Assembly (NCBI GenBank): GCA_016219965.1
Contig: JACRJM010000002.1
Coordinates: forward strand, 186,001-250,000
Direction of reading: 5' to 3'
Length of the DNA stretch: 64,000 bases
Origin: Candidatus Schekmanbacteria bacterium
Lineage (GTDB): Bacteria > Schekmanbacteria > GWA2-38-11 > J061
Position 1 is the stretch's first letter. Each line of letters opens with the position of its first letter. Positions 9,600 to 17,707 of this stretch are shown piece after piece. The notes under the pieces were generated by a model. It ran no database searches. It saw only the letters and a program-made list of their open reading frames with translations, and was not told where the DNA came from. A program made the position numbers and the translations under genes.

Positions 9600-10661
9600 T
9601 CAGTCTCTGAGAAATACCCTTATATTGCGCGGCCTGATAAAAATATTTTCTCCCTCGCTGAGAGCAAGCTCACGCGAGCGGTCCCGGGTAAGCTCTGCCT
9701 CTACCAGTTCGTTGGTGCCGGGCAGAATAAGCTCGAGGCGCGTTGTTGCCCCGGTGAGCTGAATCCTGAGCACTATTGCTTCCATTTCATCAATATGGTT
9801 TCTTATGCGGTTGACCTCAATGTCATAGGGACGGACGTAGGCAACTGCCGGTATGTTAATAGCTTCACCGTATTCAGGAAGATCTATGCTGATATTCCCT
9901 ATTTTTGCCTGTCCTTCATGTACCCTGCTATGGAAAAGATTTACATTGCCAAGAAAATTATAAACGAAAGGGGTTGAGGGTTTTTCATAAACATCTTCAG
10001 GCGTTCCTGCCTGTTCGATCTGTCCTTCGTTCATCACGACTACCCTGTCTGCTACTTCTAGAGCTTCTTCCTGATCATGGGTTACAAAAACCGATGTTAC
10101 ATGTATCTCGTCATGAAGCCGGCGCAGCCAGCGGCGCAATTCCTCTCTTACCCTTGCATCAAGGGCGCCAAAAGGTTCATCAAGGAGAAGAACTTTTGGC
10201 TCAACAGCAAGAGCCCTTGCAAGGGCTACACGCTGGCGCTGTCCTCCTGAAAGCTGTGAGGGATAACGTGAAGCAAGCTGATCAAGCTGGATAAGTTTTA
10301 GCAGCTTGTGGACTTTATCTTTTATTTCCTCCTTTGATGGACGGAATTTCTTTGGCTTCACTTCAAGCCCGAAGGCAATATTTTTAAATACTGTCATATG
10401 TCTGAATAGTGCGTAATGCTGGAATACAAAACCAACTTGCCTTTCACGGACGCGCTGTCCGGTTGTTTCAACGCCGTCAAAGAGGATTGTCCCCTGGTCA
10501 GGCCGGTCAAGACCTGCGATAATTCTTAACAGCGTTGTCTTTCCTGAGCCTGATGGCCCCAAAAGCGCAACAAGTTCTCCGGATGGAACGTCTAAAGTTA
10601 CATTCTTAAGCGCAGTGAATCCACCGAATGTTTTTGTTACATTGGAGACTTCAATGCCCAT
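9600..10661 (-). CDS. cysA: Sulfate/thiosulfate ABC transporter ATPase
   Basis: Energises sulfate or thiosulfate import at the cytoplasmic face. Walker A GPSGSGKT (about 35-42), Q-loop FQHYALF, signature LSGGQRQR, Walker [12 protein letters not shown] and switch THDQEEALE are all intact. A C-terminal regulatory barrel of the TOBE kind (about 235-353) brings it to the usual CysA length. Last gene of sbp-cysT-cysW-cysA, 13 bp after cysW. Confidence 0.93.
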   Translation of the reverse strand: MGIEVSNVTKTFGGFTALKNVTLDVPSGELVALLGPSGSGKTTLLRIIAGLDRPDQGTILFDGVETTGQRVRERQVGFVFQHYALFRHMTVFKNIAFGLEVKPKKFRPSKEEIKDKVHKLLKLIQLDQLASRYPSQLSGGQRQRVALARALAVEPKVLLLDEPFGALDARVREELRRWLRRLHDEIHVTSVFVTHDQEEALEVADRVVVMNEGQIEQAGTPEDVYEKPSTPFVYNFLGNVNLFHSRVHEGQAKIGNISIDLPEYGEAINIPAVAYVRPYDIEVNRIRNHIDEMEAIVLRIQLTGATTRLELILPGTNELVEAELTRDRSRELALSEGENIFIRPRNIRVFLRD

Positions 10662-10674
10662 TTTATTTCCCCTT

Positions 10675-11550
10675 TCATTGACTCACTGTTTCTTCTTTAA
10701 CCTTCCATTCCACGATGCTCTTGACTACAAGGGTTAACAGAGCCAGAAGGGCAAGAAGCGATGCCACTGCAAATGCAGCCGAGTAGTTGTATTCGTTGTA
10801 AAGTATTTCTACATGGAGAGGGATCGTGTTTGTTGCTCCCCTGATATGACCTGACACAACTGAGACTGCCCCGAACTCTCCCATCGCCCTTGCATTGCAG
10901 AGGATTGCTCCATAGAGAATTCCCCATTTTACATTCGGAAGGGTTACTCGGAAAAAAGTTTTAATGCCTGAGGCTCCTAGTACAAGGGCTGCCTCTTCCT
11001 CTTCCTTTCCCTGAGCCTGCATGAGAGGTATAAGCTCTCTTGCCACAAAAGGGAATGTCACAAAGATTGTTGCAAGGAGGATGCCCGGGACAGCAAATAT
11101 TATCTTTATTCCATTTTCGCTGAGCCATGGCCCAAACCATCCCTGTAAACCGAAAATCAAAACATATACCAGCCCGGAGATGACAGGCGATACAGAAAAG
11201 GGAAGGTCAATCAGCGTTATAAGAAGGCTCTTGCCGCGAAAATCAAATTTGGTGATCCCCCATGCTGCAACAACTCCGAATATCATATTCAGCGGGACGC
11301 TCACCAGTGCTATAATAATAGTAAGCTTTATAGCTGAAACTGCATCCGGCTCTGTTATTGCTTTAAAATAAGCATCAACTCCTTTTTCAAAAGCCTGAGA
11401 AAAAACTGCGGCAAGTGGAACAAGAAGAAATATCCCAAGAAATAAAAAAGCAGTTCCTGTTAATATCCAGCGGATGAGAGGAGGTTCATTTAATGCACCA
11501 GTCGCTGTATCAGCAGATTTGCTGTTTCTATTTTTTCCACTTTTGGACAT
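10675..11550 (-). CDS. cysW: Sulfate ABC transporter permease CysW
   Basis: Inner-membrane subunit with about six helices and the coupling loop ending in [15 protein letters not shown], the EAA motif typical of CysW. The hydrophilic N-terminus (about 30 residues) precedes the first helix at [14 protein letters not shown]. It forms the membrane channel with CysT and docks on CysA. Spacings of 13 bp to both neighbours show one operon. Its sequence differs from cysT enough to be a true partner, not a duplicate. Confidence 0.92.
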   Translation of the reverse strand: MSKSGKNRNSKSADTATGALNEPPLIRWILTGTAFLFLGIFLLVPLAAVFSQAFEKGVDAYFKAITEPDAVSAIKLTIIIALVSVPLNMIFGVVAAWGITKFDFRGKSLLITLIDLPFSVSPVISGLVYVLIFGLQGWFGPWLSENGIKIIFAVPGILLATIFVTFPFVARELIPLMQAQGKEEEEAALVLGASGIKTFFRVTLPNVKWGILYGAILCNARAMGEFGAVSVVSGHIRGATNTIPLHVEILYNEYNYSAAFAVASLLALLALLTLVVKSIVEWKVKEETVSQ

Positions 11551-11563
11551 GCTTTATTCCCTT

Positions 11564-12397
11564 TTATTTTTGCGTATATTTCGAGCACCACCATTGCAAT
11601 ATGTTTATGGCAAAAAGGATGATAAATGAAGCCATAAGCATTACTGAGGCTATTGCGGTTGCACCCATATAATCATACTGTTCAAGTTTTGTAATGATGA
11701 GAAGAGATGTTATCTCTGATACCATTGGCATGTTTCCGGCGATAAAGATTACGGAACCGTATTCCCCGACCGCCCTTGCAAAGGCAAGGGCAAATCCTGT
11801 AAGCAGGGATGGCAAAAGTGTGGGGAATATAACACGTGTGAATGTCTGCCAGCGGTTAGCTCCAAGACAAACAGCAGCCTCTTCAACATCTGCCTCAAGG
11901 TCTTCAAGCACCGGCTGTACTGTACGGACAACAAAAGGAAGCCCTATAAAAGTGAGAGCGATAAAAATCCCTGTCGGAGTATATGCAACCTTGATTCCAT
12001 ATGCCTCAAGATATTTTCCTATCCATCCGTTCGGAGCATAAACAGCAGCAAGTGTTATCCCGGCCACTGCTGTGGGAAGGGCAAAAGGAAGATCAACGAT
12101 CGCATCAATGAGCTTTTTAAAAGGGATAGGATATCTTACAAGCACCCATGCGACAAGGATACCAAAAAAACCATTAGTCAGCGCCGCAAGAAGCGAAACT
12201 CCGAAAGTGAGCTTGTAAGAGGCAATGACACGGGGTGTTGTAACAGTTTCCAAAAAACTTCCCGCTGTCATCTGAGCTGATTTAAAGATTACGGCTGAAA
12301 GCGGAATAAGAACTATGAGACACAGATAAAAAATCGTGTATCCAAGCGAAAGGCCAAGGCCCGGGATAACGCTGTTTTGTCTAATTGAAAGTTTCAT
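11564..12397 (-). CDS. cysT: Sulfate ABC transporter permease CysT (CysU)
   Basis: Inner-membrane partner of CysW, 277 residues and about six helices. The EAA-type loop reads ARAVGEYGSVIFIAG, as in CysT/CysU proteins. It starts 15 bp after sbp and ends 13 bp before cysW, so the binding protein, both permeases and the ATPase are co-transcribed. Substrate (sulfate or thiosulfate) is inferred from the family and operon. Confidence 0.92.
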   Translation of the reverse strand: MKLSIRQNSVIPGLGLSLGYTIFYLCLIVLIPLSAVIFKSAQMTAGSFLETVTTPRVIASYKLTFGVSLLAALTNGFFGILVAWVLVRYPIPFKKLIDAIVDLPFALPTAVAGITLAAVYAPNGWIGKYLEAYGIKVAYTPTGIFIALTFIGLPFVVRTVQPVLEDLEADVEEAAVCLGANRWQTFTRVIFPTLLPSLLTGFALAFARAVGEYGSVIFIAGNMPMVSEITSLLIITKLEQYDYMGATAIASVMLMASFIILFAINILQWWCSKYTQK

Positions 12398-12412
12398 TAT
12401 AATATTGTGCTA

Positions 12413-13432
12413 TTATTTCCCTGCTCCGTAAATCTGGTCAAATATGCCGCCATCCTCGAAATGCTTTTTCTGAGCGGATTTCCAACCGCCAAATAGTGTA
12501 TCAATCGTAAAAAGATTTATTTTAGGGAACTGTTTCTCATATTTTTTTTCTATTGATGCGAGACGCGGACGGTAATAATTCTTCGCCGCGATTTCCTGTC
12601 CTTCCGGAGAGTAAAGGTATTGAAGATAAGCCTCTGCAGCCTTGCGGGTCCTGTGCCTGTCAACAACCTTGTCAACTACAGTTACCGGCGGCTCTGCAAG
12701 TATGCTAAGTGATGGGACAATGATTTCAAAGTTGTCTTTACCCAGTTCATTCACGGCAAGGAATGCTTCATTCTCCCAGGCGAGAAGAACATCACCTACG
12801 CCCCTTTGAACGAATGTAGTAGTTGAGCCTCTTGCCCCTGAGTCAAGGACAGGTACATTTTTATAGAGTTTGCCGACAAAATCTTTTGCCTTTGATTCAC
12901 TATTCCCTTCGTTTTTCAGGGAATAGCCCCAGGCTGCAAGATAGTTCCAGCGAGCTCCTCCTGAGGTTTTTGGATTAGGTGTTATTACTGAGACACCGGG
13001 CTTTATGAGGTCAGCCCAATCTTTAATTTTCTTAGGATTTCCTTTTCTTACAAGGAAAACAATAGTTGATGTGTAGGGGGCGCTGTTGTTTGGGAGCCTT
13101 GACTGCCAGTTCTCAGGAATAAGTTTTCCCCTTACAGCTATCTCATCTATGTCATAGGCAAGGGCAAGGGTTACGATATCAGCTTCAAGACCGTCGATAA
13201 CAGCACGAGCCTGTTTGCCTGAACCGCCGTGCGATTGTTTTACAATTACATCTTCACCTGTTTTACCCTTCCAGTATTTTGCAAAAGCAGCATTATACTC
13301 CTGATATAGTTCCCGAGTTGGGTCGTAAGAGACATTTAATAAACTTACTTCGGCAATTGATAAAGTAGAGAATCCCACTATCACGGTTAGAATGATTCCT
13401 GTTGCCAGCAGACTAAATATTTTTCTATGCAC
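12413..13432 (-). CDS. sbp: Periplasmic sulfate/thiosulfate-binding protein
   Basis: Captures sulfate in the periplasm and delivers it to CysTWA. A signal peptide (about 1-27, FSTLSIAEV) is followed by the family start [17 protein letters not shown]. Ligand-loop motifs [16 protein letters not shown] and [18 protein letters not shown] are intact. Length 339 is normal. First gene of the operon, 85 bp downstream of the Rrf2 regulator gene, with an apparent operator in that gap. Confidence 0.93.
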   Translation of the reverse strand: MHRKIFSLLATGIILTVIVGFSTLSIAEVSLLNVSYDPTRELYQEYNAAFAKYWKGKTGEDVIVKQSHGGSGKQARAVIDGLEADIVTLALAYDIDEIAVRGKLIPENWQSRLPNNSAPYTSTIVFLVRKGNPKKIKDWADLIKPGVSVITPNPKTSGGARWNYLAAWGYSLKNEGNSESKAKDFVGKLYKNVPVLDSGARGSTTTFVQRGVGDVLLAWENEAFLAVNELGKDNFEIIVPSLSILAEPPVTVVDKVVDRHRTRKAAEAYLQYLYSPEGQEIAAKNYYRPRLASIEKKYEKQFPKINLFTIDTLFGGWKSAQKKHFEDGGIFDQIYGAGK

Positions 13433-13479
13433 TATCTTTCCTCCTCCTTTTTTTACTTTTTAGGTTTAAAGCCTTTAAA

Positions 13480-13509
13480 GTCTATCATCTAAATAGACTA
13501 TTGAGTCAA
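13480..13509 (-). promoter_or_regulatory. sbp-cysTWA promoter with palindromic operator
   Basis: On the minus strand a TTGACT -35 (13509-13504) is followed about 17 bases later by a GATAGA-like -10. GTCTAT (13480-13485) and ATAGAC (13493-13498) form a perfect inverted repeat with a 7-base centre lying across the -35/-10 spacer and -10. A repressor bound here would block the promoter. A related palindrome sits before the Rrf2 gene. Confidence 0.5.
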
Positions 13510-13517
13510 AAAAAATT

Positions 13518-13979
13518 TTAGATGTTATATTCCAAAGAGGGCTCCTCTTTTGGTTCAAGCTTTTTGATTTTTTCCAACATATCGGCTATAGAAGTGCTAT
13601 CCAGTATATGTGCAATTGAATCGCGTACATCCTTCATTACTAATCGAATGCCGCAGGTTCTTTCGTCTATACATTCATCGCATTTTGCATAGGCAGTTTC
13701 ACTCACACAGGGAACCAGTGCAAGAGGCCCATCAAGGATTCTTACCACTCTGCCAACAGTTATAGACTCCGGAGGTCTTCCAAGGTAATATCCTCCCCCT
13801 TTCCCTTTCTTGCTTTGAAGTATGCCATTATTTTTTAGGGTAAGCAGAATTAATTCCAGAAATTTCTTGGGAATTTTCTCTTCAGTCGCAACTTTAGATA
13901 TCAAAATTGGTCCTTTCTGATATTCCTTTGCCATATATACCAGGGCTTTTAACGCATATTTTGCTTTTTTAGAAATCAT
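13518..13979 (-). CDS. Rrf2-family transcriptional regulator, probable sulfur/cysteine regulator
   Basis: A 153-residue winged-helix regulator. The N-terminus MISKKAKYALKALVYMA, the recognition region IPKKFLELILLTLKN and the wing GGGYYLGRPP are standard for Rrf2. Four cysteines (C91, C100, C103, C109) lie in the region where IscR-type members bind an Fe-S cluster, so it may respond to Fe-S or cysteine status. Position directly before the sulfate operon resembles CymR/IscR-type control of sulfur uptake. A palindrome in its own promoter suggests autoregulation. The exact ligand is not known. Confidence 0.85.
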   Translation of the reverse strand: MISKKAKYALKALVYMAKEYQKGPILISKVATEEKIPKKFLELILLTLKNNGILQSKKGKGGGYYLGRPPESITVGRVVRILDGPLALVPCVSETAYAKCDECIDERTCGIRLVMKDVRDSIAHILDSTSIADMLEKIKKLEPKEEPSLEYNI

Positions 13980-13987
13980 AGTAGTAG

Positions 13988-14038
13988 TCTATTAAATCAA
14001 TAGAGAATATATATTATAAGTCTTTCTATTTTTGTCAA
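13988..14038 (-). promoter_or_regulatory. Rrf2-gene promoter with palindromic operator
   Basis: On the minus strand TTGACA (14038-14033) is followed by AT-rich -10 candidates (AATATA at 17 bases; TATAAT at 14). Downstream, TCTATT (13988-13993) and AATAGA (13999-14004) form a perfect inverted repeat with a 5-base centre ending about 9 bases before the start codon. The TCTAT/ATAGA half-sites match those at the sbp promoter, supporting one shared regulator. Confidence 0.5.
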
Positions 14039-14154
14039 GAAAAAATATTTAGACATTACAGACAGAAAATTAGGGGATTCTTCACTGGTAATGTTTTTTT
14101 CTAAGGAAAATATGTTGATATTGCAGAAAAGTTCAATGTTCATAATCGAAAGCT

Positions 14155-14162
14155 ACGACTTC
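14155..14162. repeat. Target-site duplication, left copy
   Basis: ACGACTTC directly abuts the left terminal repeat and is identical to 17708-17715. Eight bases falls in the 8-9 bp range of IS1-family elements. Confidence 0.85.
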
Positions 14163-14182
14163 GGTAGTGGGTCAGTTTGAAA
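14163..14182. repeat. Left terminal inverted repeat
   Basis: GGTAGTGGGTCAGTTTGAAA, perfectly inverted at 17688-17707. The GGTNNTG tip resembles IS1-family ends. Matching stops after the 20th base. Confidence 0.88.
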
Positions 14183-14187
14183 AATAA

Positions 14188-15132
14188 TTAAAGAGAAACT
14201 TCTGTTGAATTTTCTTTTAGTTTATCAAATAAATTATTAAAAGAATCATATAAAGATAAATTATCTTTATTATCTTCTGTAACCTTATCTATTTTGTAAA
14301 CAGGTGATTCATGTCCATGCCTATCAATTTCATAGGTACTCATAAATAAACATTTATCCAATATAATTAATCTAAAAATAGGATGAAATTTACAATAATA
14401 TAATTGAACAGTTCTATCAGAACGTATTTTATTTAATGTTTTAAATTTATCTATAGTATTACAAATTTCTTTTTTAAGATCCTCTTTAGTATAAGGTGGT
14501 AGTATTTTTCTAAGTTGATGTATTCTTTCATTAATCACTTCATCATTGTCTGGATTCAAAATAACACTCTCAACTTTTATCCAATTTCGCTCTCTTAAAA
14601 CATCATAGAAAAGCGATTCTCCTTCTCCTTTCCCTATATATTCATAACCAGCAATTGATAAAAGTTTAATTGTTTCAGAATGAGATAATTCTTCCATTAC
14701 ATCTCTTGAATACTGCTGATTGATGGCAGCAACTCTTAATCTATCTTCATAGATTTTTTTAATTCCCGATTGTTTATTTAACAATTTAACCAACTGTATA
14801 ATTTTATCAGCTTCTGATGTTTTTAATATACCAAGATAAGATTGTATATAAAAGTGTAGGCTAAGATTAGAAGCGAATGAAAACAAAAAAGCTATTATAA
14901 ATTTTACAACAAATGAAAACGTTAGTGAACTTACAGAAATTGAAAACCTAAAAGGAACAGAGAGAGTTATTGTTCTTAATAAAGTTTCTCTCTCTGACTC
15001 TACAAGGAGACAGAGCCATATTATTATTGTCCATATAAAAATATCAAATCTTCGTGGTGATTTTAAAAATTTGGATGGTAAATTATAGAATGTCTCTATT
15101 AATCCTTGTGTGCGGGAGGGGTTTGATTCCAA
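14188..15132 (-). CDS. Passenger membrane protein of unknown function
   Basis: A 314-residue AT-rich ORF ending just inside the left terminal repeat. Two hydrophobic segments lie near the N-terminus (about 30-46 and 68-92), followed by a long charged, mostly helical cytoplasmic-looking region to the C-terminus. It starts at TTG, the only start codon near the top of the frame, with no clear ribosome site. It follows a 55-residue single-helix protein by 27 bp, and both probably come from the promoter at 15357-15385. I do not recognise the family. A membrane-anchored cargo or defence-like pair is possible, but nothing proves it. Confidence 0.6.
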   Translation of the reverse strand: MESNPSRTQGLIETFYNLPSKFLKSPRRFDIFIWTIIIWLCLLVESERETLLRTITLSVPFRFSISVSSLTFSFVVKFIIAFLFSFASNLSLHFYIQSYLGILKTSEADKIIQLVKLLNKQSGIKKIYEDRLRVAAINQQYSRDVMEELSHSETIKLLSIAGYEYIGKGEGESLFYDVLRERNWIKVESVILNPDNDEVINERIHQLRKILPPYTKEDLKKEICNTIDKFKTLNKIRSDRTVQLYYCKFHPIFRLIILDKCLFMSTYEIDRHGHESPVYKIDKVTEDNKDNLSLYDSFNNLFDKLKENSTEVSL

Positions 15133-15159
15133 GATTCAGATTGAATTATTTATCTTGAA

Positions 15160-15327
15160 TTATTCAAGAGATTTGTTTATTTTTTCAATATCAATTACTT
15201 CTGATGGAGAATTTTTTGCAAAAATTTTAGAAGATATTTTTTGCTCTAATTTATTTATAGCAGATGATGGAAAAGTAAAAATTCCAATTATTATCGCTAA
15301 TATTGAAATAATAGATACCAAGTCCAT
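15160..15327 (-). CDS. Small single-helix membrane protein, passenger gene
   Basis: A 55-residue protein with one N-terminal transmembrane helix (MDLVSIISILAIIIGIF) and a charged tail rich in Lys and Ile. The frame extends to an ATG at 15369, but that codon lies upstream of the predicted -10, while the ATG at 15327 has a good AAGGGGAG ribosome site, so the shorter form is chosen. It is the first gene of a pair with the 314-residue membrane protein. Family not recognised. Confidence 0.5.
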   Translation of the reverse strand: MDLVSIISILAIIIGIFTFPSSAINKLEQKISSKIFAKNSPSEVIDIEKINKSLE

Positions 15328-15356
15328 AGTTCTCCCCTTTGTTATTATTTGAGTAA

Positions 15357-15385
15357 ATGATACAAACATGAACCTGCTTCGTCAA
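15357..15385 (-). promoter_or_regulatory. Promoter of the passenger membrane pair
   Basis: On the minus strand TTGACG (15385-15380), a 17-base spacer and TATCAT (15362-15357). It would give a leader of about 25 bases to the ATG at 15327. Unlike the element's other promoters it lacks the CAAGCAT heptamer. Confidence 0.5.
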
Positions 15386-15447
15386 GAATTATTTAATTCT
15401 ATATACTATTTTCACATATTAGAGGGATTAACTATGTTATTTATTGA

Positions 15448-16275
15448 TTATTGTAAATTTAATATTTCTTCTATTTCCCATACATGGTCTGTTATTCCTG
15501 CTTCCATTGCTGGAGTTACTCTTAACGTCTGATGAATCCTACAGAAATTATAATACATGAAATGAAGCGATACTGCATGAATAAGGTTCTCTGCCTTTTT
15601 TGAAAAGGCATTTGTAAGCCTTGTAAATCTTCTCATACTCATACGCATTGTTAAATTTTGGCGTTCAACGAAGCTTGTCGAGGTGTGGTTCAGGTCTGGA
15701 TTGCCTTGTATCTTCATTTTAATACTTCCGGTGCATTGAGCAGGACTATATTTCCTCTCTCCTTCTCTGTCGCCTTCATTGCCATATAGTTTTATAAGCT
15801 GGCTATAATCTATCTGATAGCCGAAGGCACTTTCTACAGCTTCAAGATATGCTCTGTGTCCGTCTGTTGTTAGCTGAACTCTATTCTTTAGCCTACCTGC
15901 CAAATCTTCCATGAACTCGGTTGCTGTTTCTATGTCACGCCTTCCTATTCTCCAACTTGGAACAAGCTTTGTATCAGCGCAAATAGCTGTAAATGTCCAC
16001 ATATTGCCATAGCCGAATTGATCCTTTTTATCTTCCGGCACGTTCTTTTCTTTCGCATAACAGAAAGACCAGATTTCATCACATTGAATTTTCTTACAGG
16101 TAAGATTTACAAATGCCTTGTCTTGATATTCAGAGCAAGCTTTCCCAACATCAGCCAAGAGCTTCAATACTGTTCCTTTAGCCGCTCCTGTCATTCTGCA
16201 AGTGGCTCTGATTGAGTTACCTTCAACCAGTGCGCTTATTATCTGAACTTGTTTTTGAAGAGTTAATTTATTCAT
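15448..16275 (-). CDS. IS1-family transposase, single-ORF type
   Basis: A 275-residue DDE transposase. A helix-turn-helix lies at about 20-42 (NSIRATCRMTGAAKGTVLKL). Catalytic residues fit D66 in QCDEIWSF, D138 in LTTDGHRAY and E204 in TSFVERQN, followed by the RMSMRRFTRLTNAF segment typical of this branch. Unlike classic IS1 it is one uninterrupted frame, with no programmed frameshift needed. The ATG at 16275 lies only 6 bases after the predicted -10, so the mRNA would be leaderless and poorly translated, a plausible brake on transposition. It lies centrally in the element, transcribed away from the P63C gene. Confidence 0.92.
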   Translation of the reverse strand: MNKLTLQKQVQIISALVEGNSIRATCRMTGAAKGTVLKLLADVGKACSEYQDKAFVNLTCKKIQCDEIWSFCYAKEKNVPEDKKDQFGYGNMWTFTAICADTKLVPSWRIGRRDIETATEFMEDLAGRLKNRVQLTTDGHRAYLEAVESAFGYQIDYSQLIKLYGNEGDREGERKYSPAQCTGSIKMKIQGNPDLNHTSTSFVERQNLTMRMSMRRFTRLTNAFSKKAENLIHAVSLHFMYYNFCRIHQTLRVTPAMEAGITDHVWEIEEILNLQ

Positions 16276-16281
16276 ATATAC

Positions 16282-16310
16282 AATATACTTGACCGCTCAA
16301 GCATTGTCAA
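16282..16310 (-). promoter_or_regulatory. Transposase promoter
   Basis: On the minus strand a consensus TTGACA (16310-16305), 17-base spacer and TATATT (16287-16282). The heptamer ATGCTTG abuts the -35, and CTTGA/TCAAG form a small inverted repeat within the spacer (16289-16302). Transcription should start at or within one or two bases of the ATG. Confidence 0.65.
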
Positions 16311-16319
16311 GTGTTTTTC

Positions 16320-16402
16320 TGCAAGCATTAAAATAATAATTGACAATATATGCTTGCAAATATTATAATGCAAGCATAATCTTAACTTTGAGGTGCAAGC
16401 AT
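16320..16402 (+). promoter_or_regulatory. P63C-gene promoter and repeated operator
   Basis: Plus-strand TTGACA (16340-16345), 18-base spacer, TATAAT (16364-16369). The 9-mer TGCAAGCAT occurs at 16320-16328, inverted at 16350-16358, at 16369-16377, and at 16394-16402 over the start codon. The middle two form a perfect palindrome with a 10-base centre covering the -10. A GAGGT ribosome site (16390-16394) is partly covered by the last copy. This layout strongly suggests repression by a DNA-binding protein. Confidence 0.65.
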
Positions 16403-17393
16403 GAATGACAAAGATAGTGGAAAAGCAAAAGGTGGATATGCACGGGCAGCAACCTTAACTCCTGAAGCACGCAAAGAAATTGCAAAGAGAGCTGCTGCTA
16501 CTCGGTGGGATATTGGAGATAAAGAAAATCCAATAGCTATTAATGAAGGTGAACTACCATTTGGAGATATTACTCTTGACTGCTATGTCTTAAAAGATAG
16601 GCGACGACTATTTCATAAAAAAGCATTAGCAAAAGGCTTAGGCATGAAATCTGAAGGTGGCAATGTTTTTCTTAGAACTTTCAATAGTAAAGGACTGGGA
16701 TCAGTAATCCCACAAGAAACACGCCAAAAACTTGATAATCCTATTGTTTTCAAGACGTTACGTGGTGATCTCGCACATGGATATGAAGCTTTAACACTTA
16801 TCGAGGTATGTGATGCAATTTTTGAAGCAAAAAAACTTGGTATATTAAAACCAAATCAATATTTTTTAGCTATGCAAGCTGAAATAATAATAAGATCGTC
16901 TGCTAAAATTGGCATTATTGCCCTTGTCGATGAAGCAACAGGTTATATAAAAGATAAGAAAAAAGAAGAATACAGAGAGCTTTTCAAAGAATTTATACGG
17001 CAAGAATGTAGAGAATGGGAAAAAGAATTTCCAGATCAATTTTTTGATGTTCTTTATATGTTATATAATTTGCGGCGACTCTATAAAAATAAACATCCGC
17101 AGTTTTTTTCTAAATTTATAAGGAAATACGTTTATACGCCTCTTGCCAATAGTAATGGTGCTATCCTTGAAATGTTAGACGAAAAAAATCCTGTTATTTA
17201 TAAAAGTGGAGGAAGAAAATACAAATTATTTCAATTTTTAACTGATCAGGTTGGGATTCCTGCATTCAGGGCACATCTTTGGCAAATTATTGGTATAGCA
17301 AATGCAACAAAAACAAAAAAAGCATTCGATAAAGGATTTTCGCAAGCATTTCCGCAGTCAGGAGAACAATTACCTTTATTTGATTTAGATTAA
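16401..17393 (+). CDS. P63C-domain protein, transposon passenger
   Basis: A 330-residue protein. The N-terminus has a KGGYARAATLTPEARKEIA..AA..RW motif, shared with the small gene at the right end. The C-terminal half resembles the phage P63C domain: FIRQECREWEKEFPDQFF, a KFIRKYVYTPLA segment, FLTDQVGIPAFRAHLWQIIG and the ending AFPQSGEQLPLF. P63C proteins are found in phages and mobile elements; their biochemical role is not established. The gene starts at the ATG with a GAGGT ribosome site 6 bases away, and its stop codon overlaps that of the convergent small gene. The palindromic promoter suggests tight control. Confidence 0.75.
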   Translation: MNDKDSGKAKGGYARAATLTPEARKEIAKRAAATRWDIGDKENPIAINEGELPFGDITLDCYVLKDRRRLFHKKALAKGLGMKSEGGNVFLRTFNSKGLGSVIPQETRQKLDNPIVFKTLRGDLAHGYEALTLIEVCDAIFEAKKLGILKPNQYFLAMQAEIIIRSSAKIGIIALVDEATGYIKDKKKEEYRELFKEFIRQECREWEKEFPDQFFDVLYMLYNLRRLYKNKHPQFFSKFIRKYVYTPLANSNGAILEMLDEKNPVIYKSGGRKYKLFQFLTDQVGIPAFRAHLWQIIGIANATKTKKAFDKGFSQAFPQSGEQLPLFDLD

Positions 17394-17641
17394 GGATTCT
17401 TATTTTTTAGATTTGTCCATCGTGCTTTAGCCGCTTTTTGTGCTATCTCTTTTCTTTTTTTTGCAGATAGTTTCTCAGCACGTGCTTTGCCGCCTTTTAA
17501 TCCACCAAGACGACCGAGAGCGACAGCAGCAGGATTTTTTGCAGGAATTACCGGAGCGGATTCTTTCTTTTCTTCTGTTGTTTGATCAACTATATTCTTT
17601 GCCAGAGCATTTATATCTTGAGGTTGTTTTTGTTTCTTCAT
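17390..17641 (-). CDS. Small basic KARW-motif protein, possible element regulator
   Basis: An 83-residue, very basic protein ending in a GGLKGGKARAEKLSAKKR..IAQKAAKARW motif, close to the N-terminus of the P63C protein. The frame extends to 17677, but the promoter -10 at 17649-17654 and the promoter's position fix the ATG at 17641; the mRNA would then be leaderless. Such Ala/Lys/Arg-rich motifs are common in small DNA-associated proteins of phages and plasmids. It could be the factor that binds the CAAGCAT sites of the element, but this is inference. Confidence 0.6.
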   Translation of the reverse strand: MKKQKQPQDINALAKNIVDQTTEEKKESAPVIPAKNPAAVALGRLGGLKGGKARAEKLSAKKRKEIAQKAAKARWTNLKNKNP

Positions 17642-17648
17642 GCTTATC

Positions 17649-17677
17649 AATATAGCATGAGCGGACAAGCATTTCAA
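17649..17677 (-). promoter_or_regulatory. Promoter of the small basic-protein gene
   Basis: On the minus strand TTGAAA (17677-17672), 17-base spacer, TATATT (17654-17649), then 7 bases to the ATG. The heptamer ATGCTTG (17672-17666) sits directly after the -35, as in the transposase promoter, and the spacers are alike. Confidence 0.6.
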
Positions 17678-17687
17678 GGGGAGAGAA

Positions 17688-17707
17688 TTTCAAACTGACC
17701 CACTACC
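17688..17707. repeat. Right terminal inverted repeat
   Basis: Reverse complement of 14163-14182 over 20 bases with no mismatch; followed at once by the target duplication. Confidence 0.88.

Larger units (their letters stand above)
14163..17707. mobile_element. Complete IS1-family transposon with passenger genes
   Basis: A 3,545-bp element bounded by perfect 20-bp terminal inverted repeats and flanked by an 8-bp direct repeat, ACGACTTC, as expected of IS1-family insertion. It carries an IS1-type DDE transposase plus four passenger genes: a two-gene membrane unit, a P63C-domain gene and a small basic-protein gene. It lies between the Rrf2 gene and lipA without breaking either. Perfect repeats and an undamaged transposase point to recent insertion. 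It is much more AT-rich than the flanking lipA region. Confidence 0.88.

Noticed and set aside
15160-15369. Longer form of the small passenger membrane protein starting at 15369
   Set aside because: The start lies upstream of the predicted -10; the ATG at 15327 has a good ribosome site.
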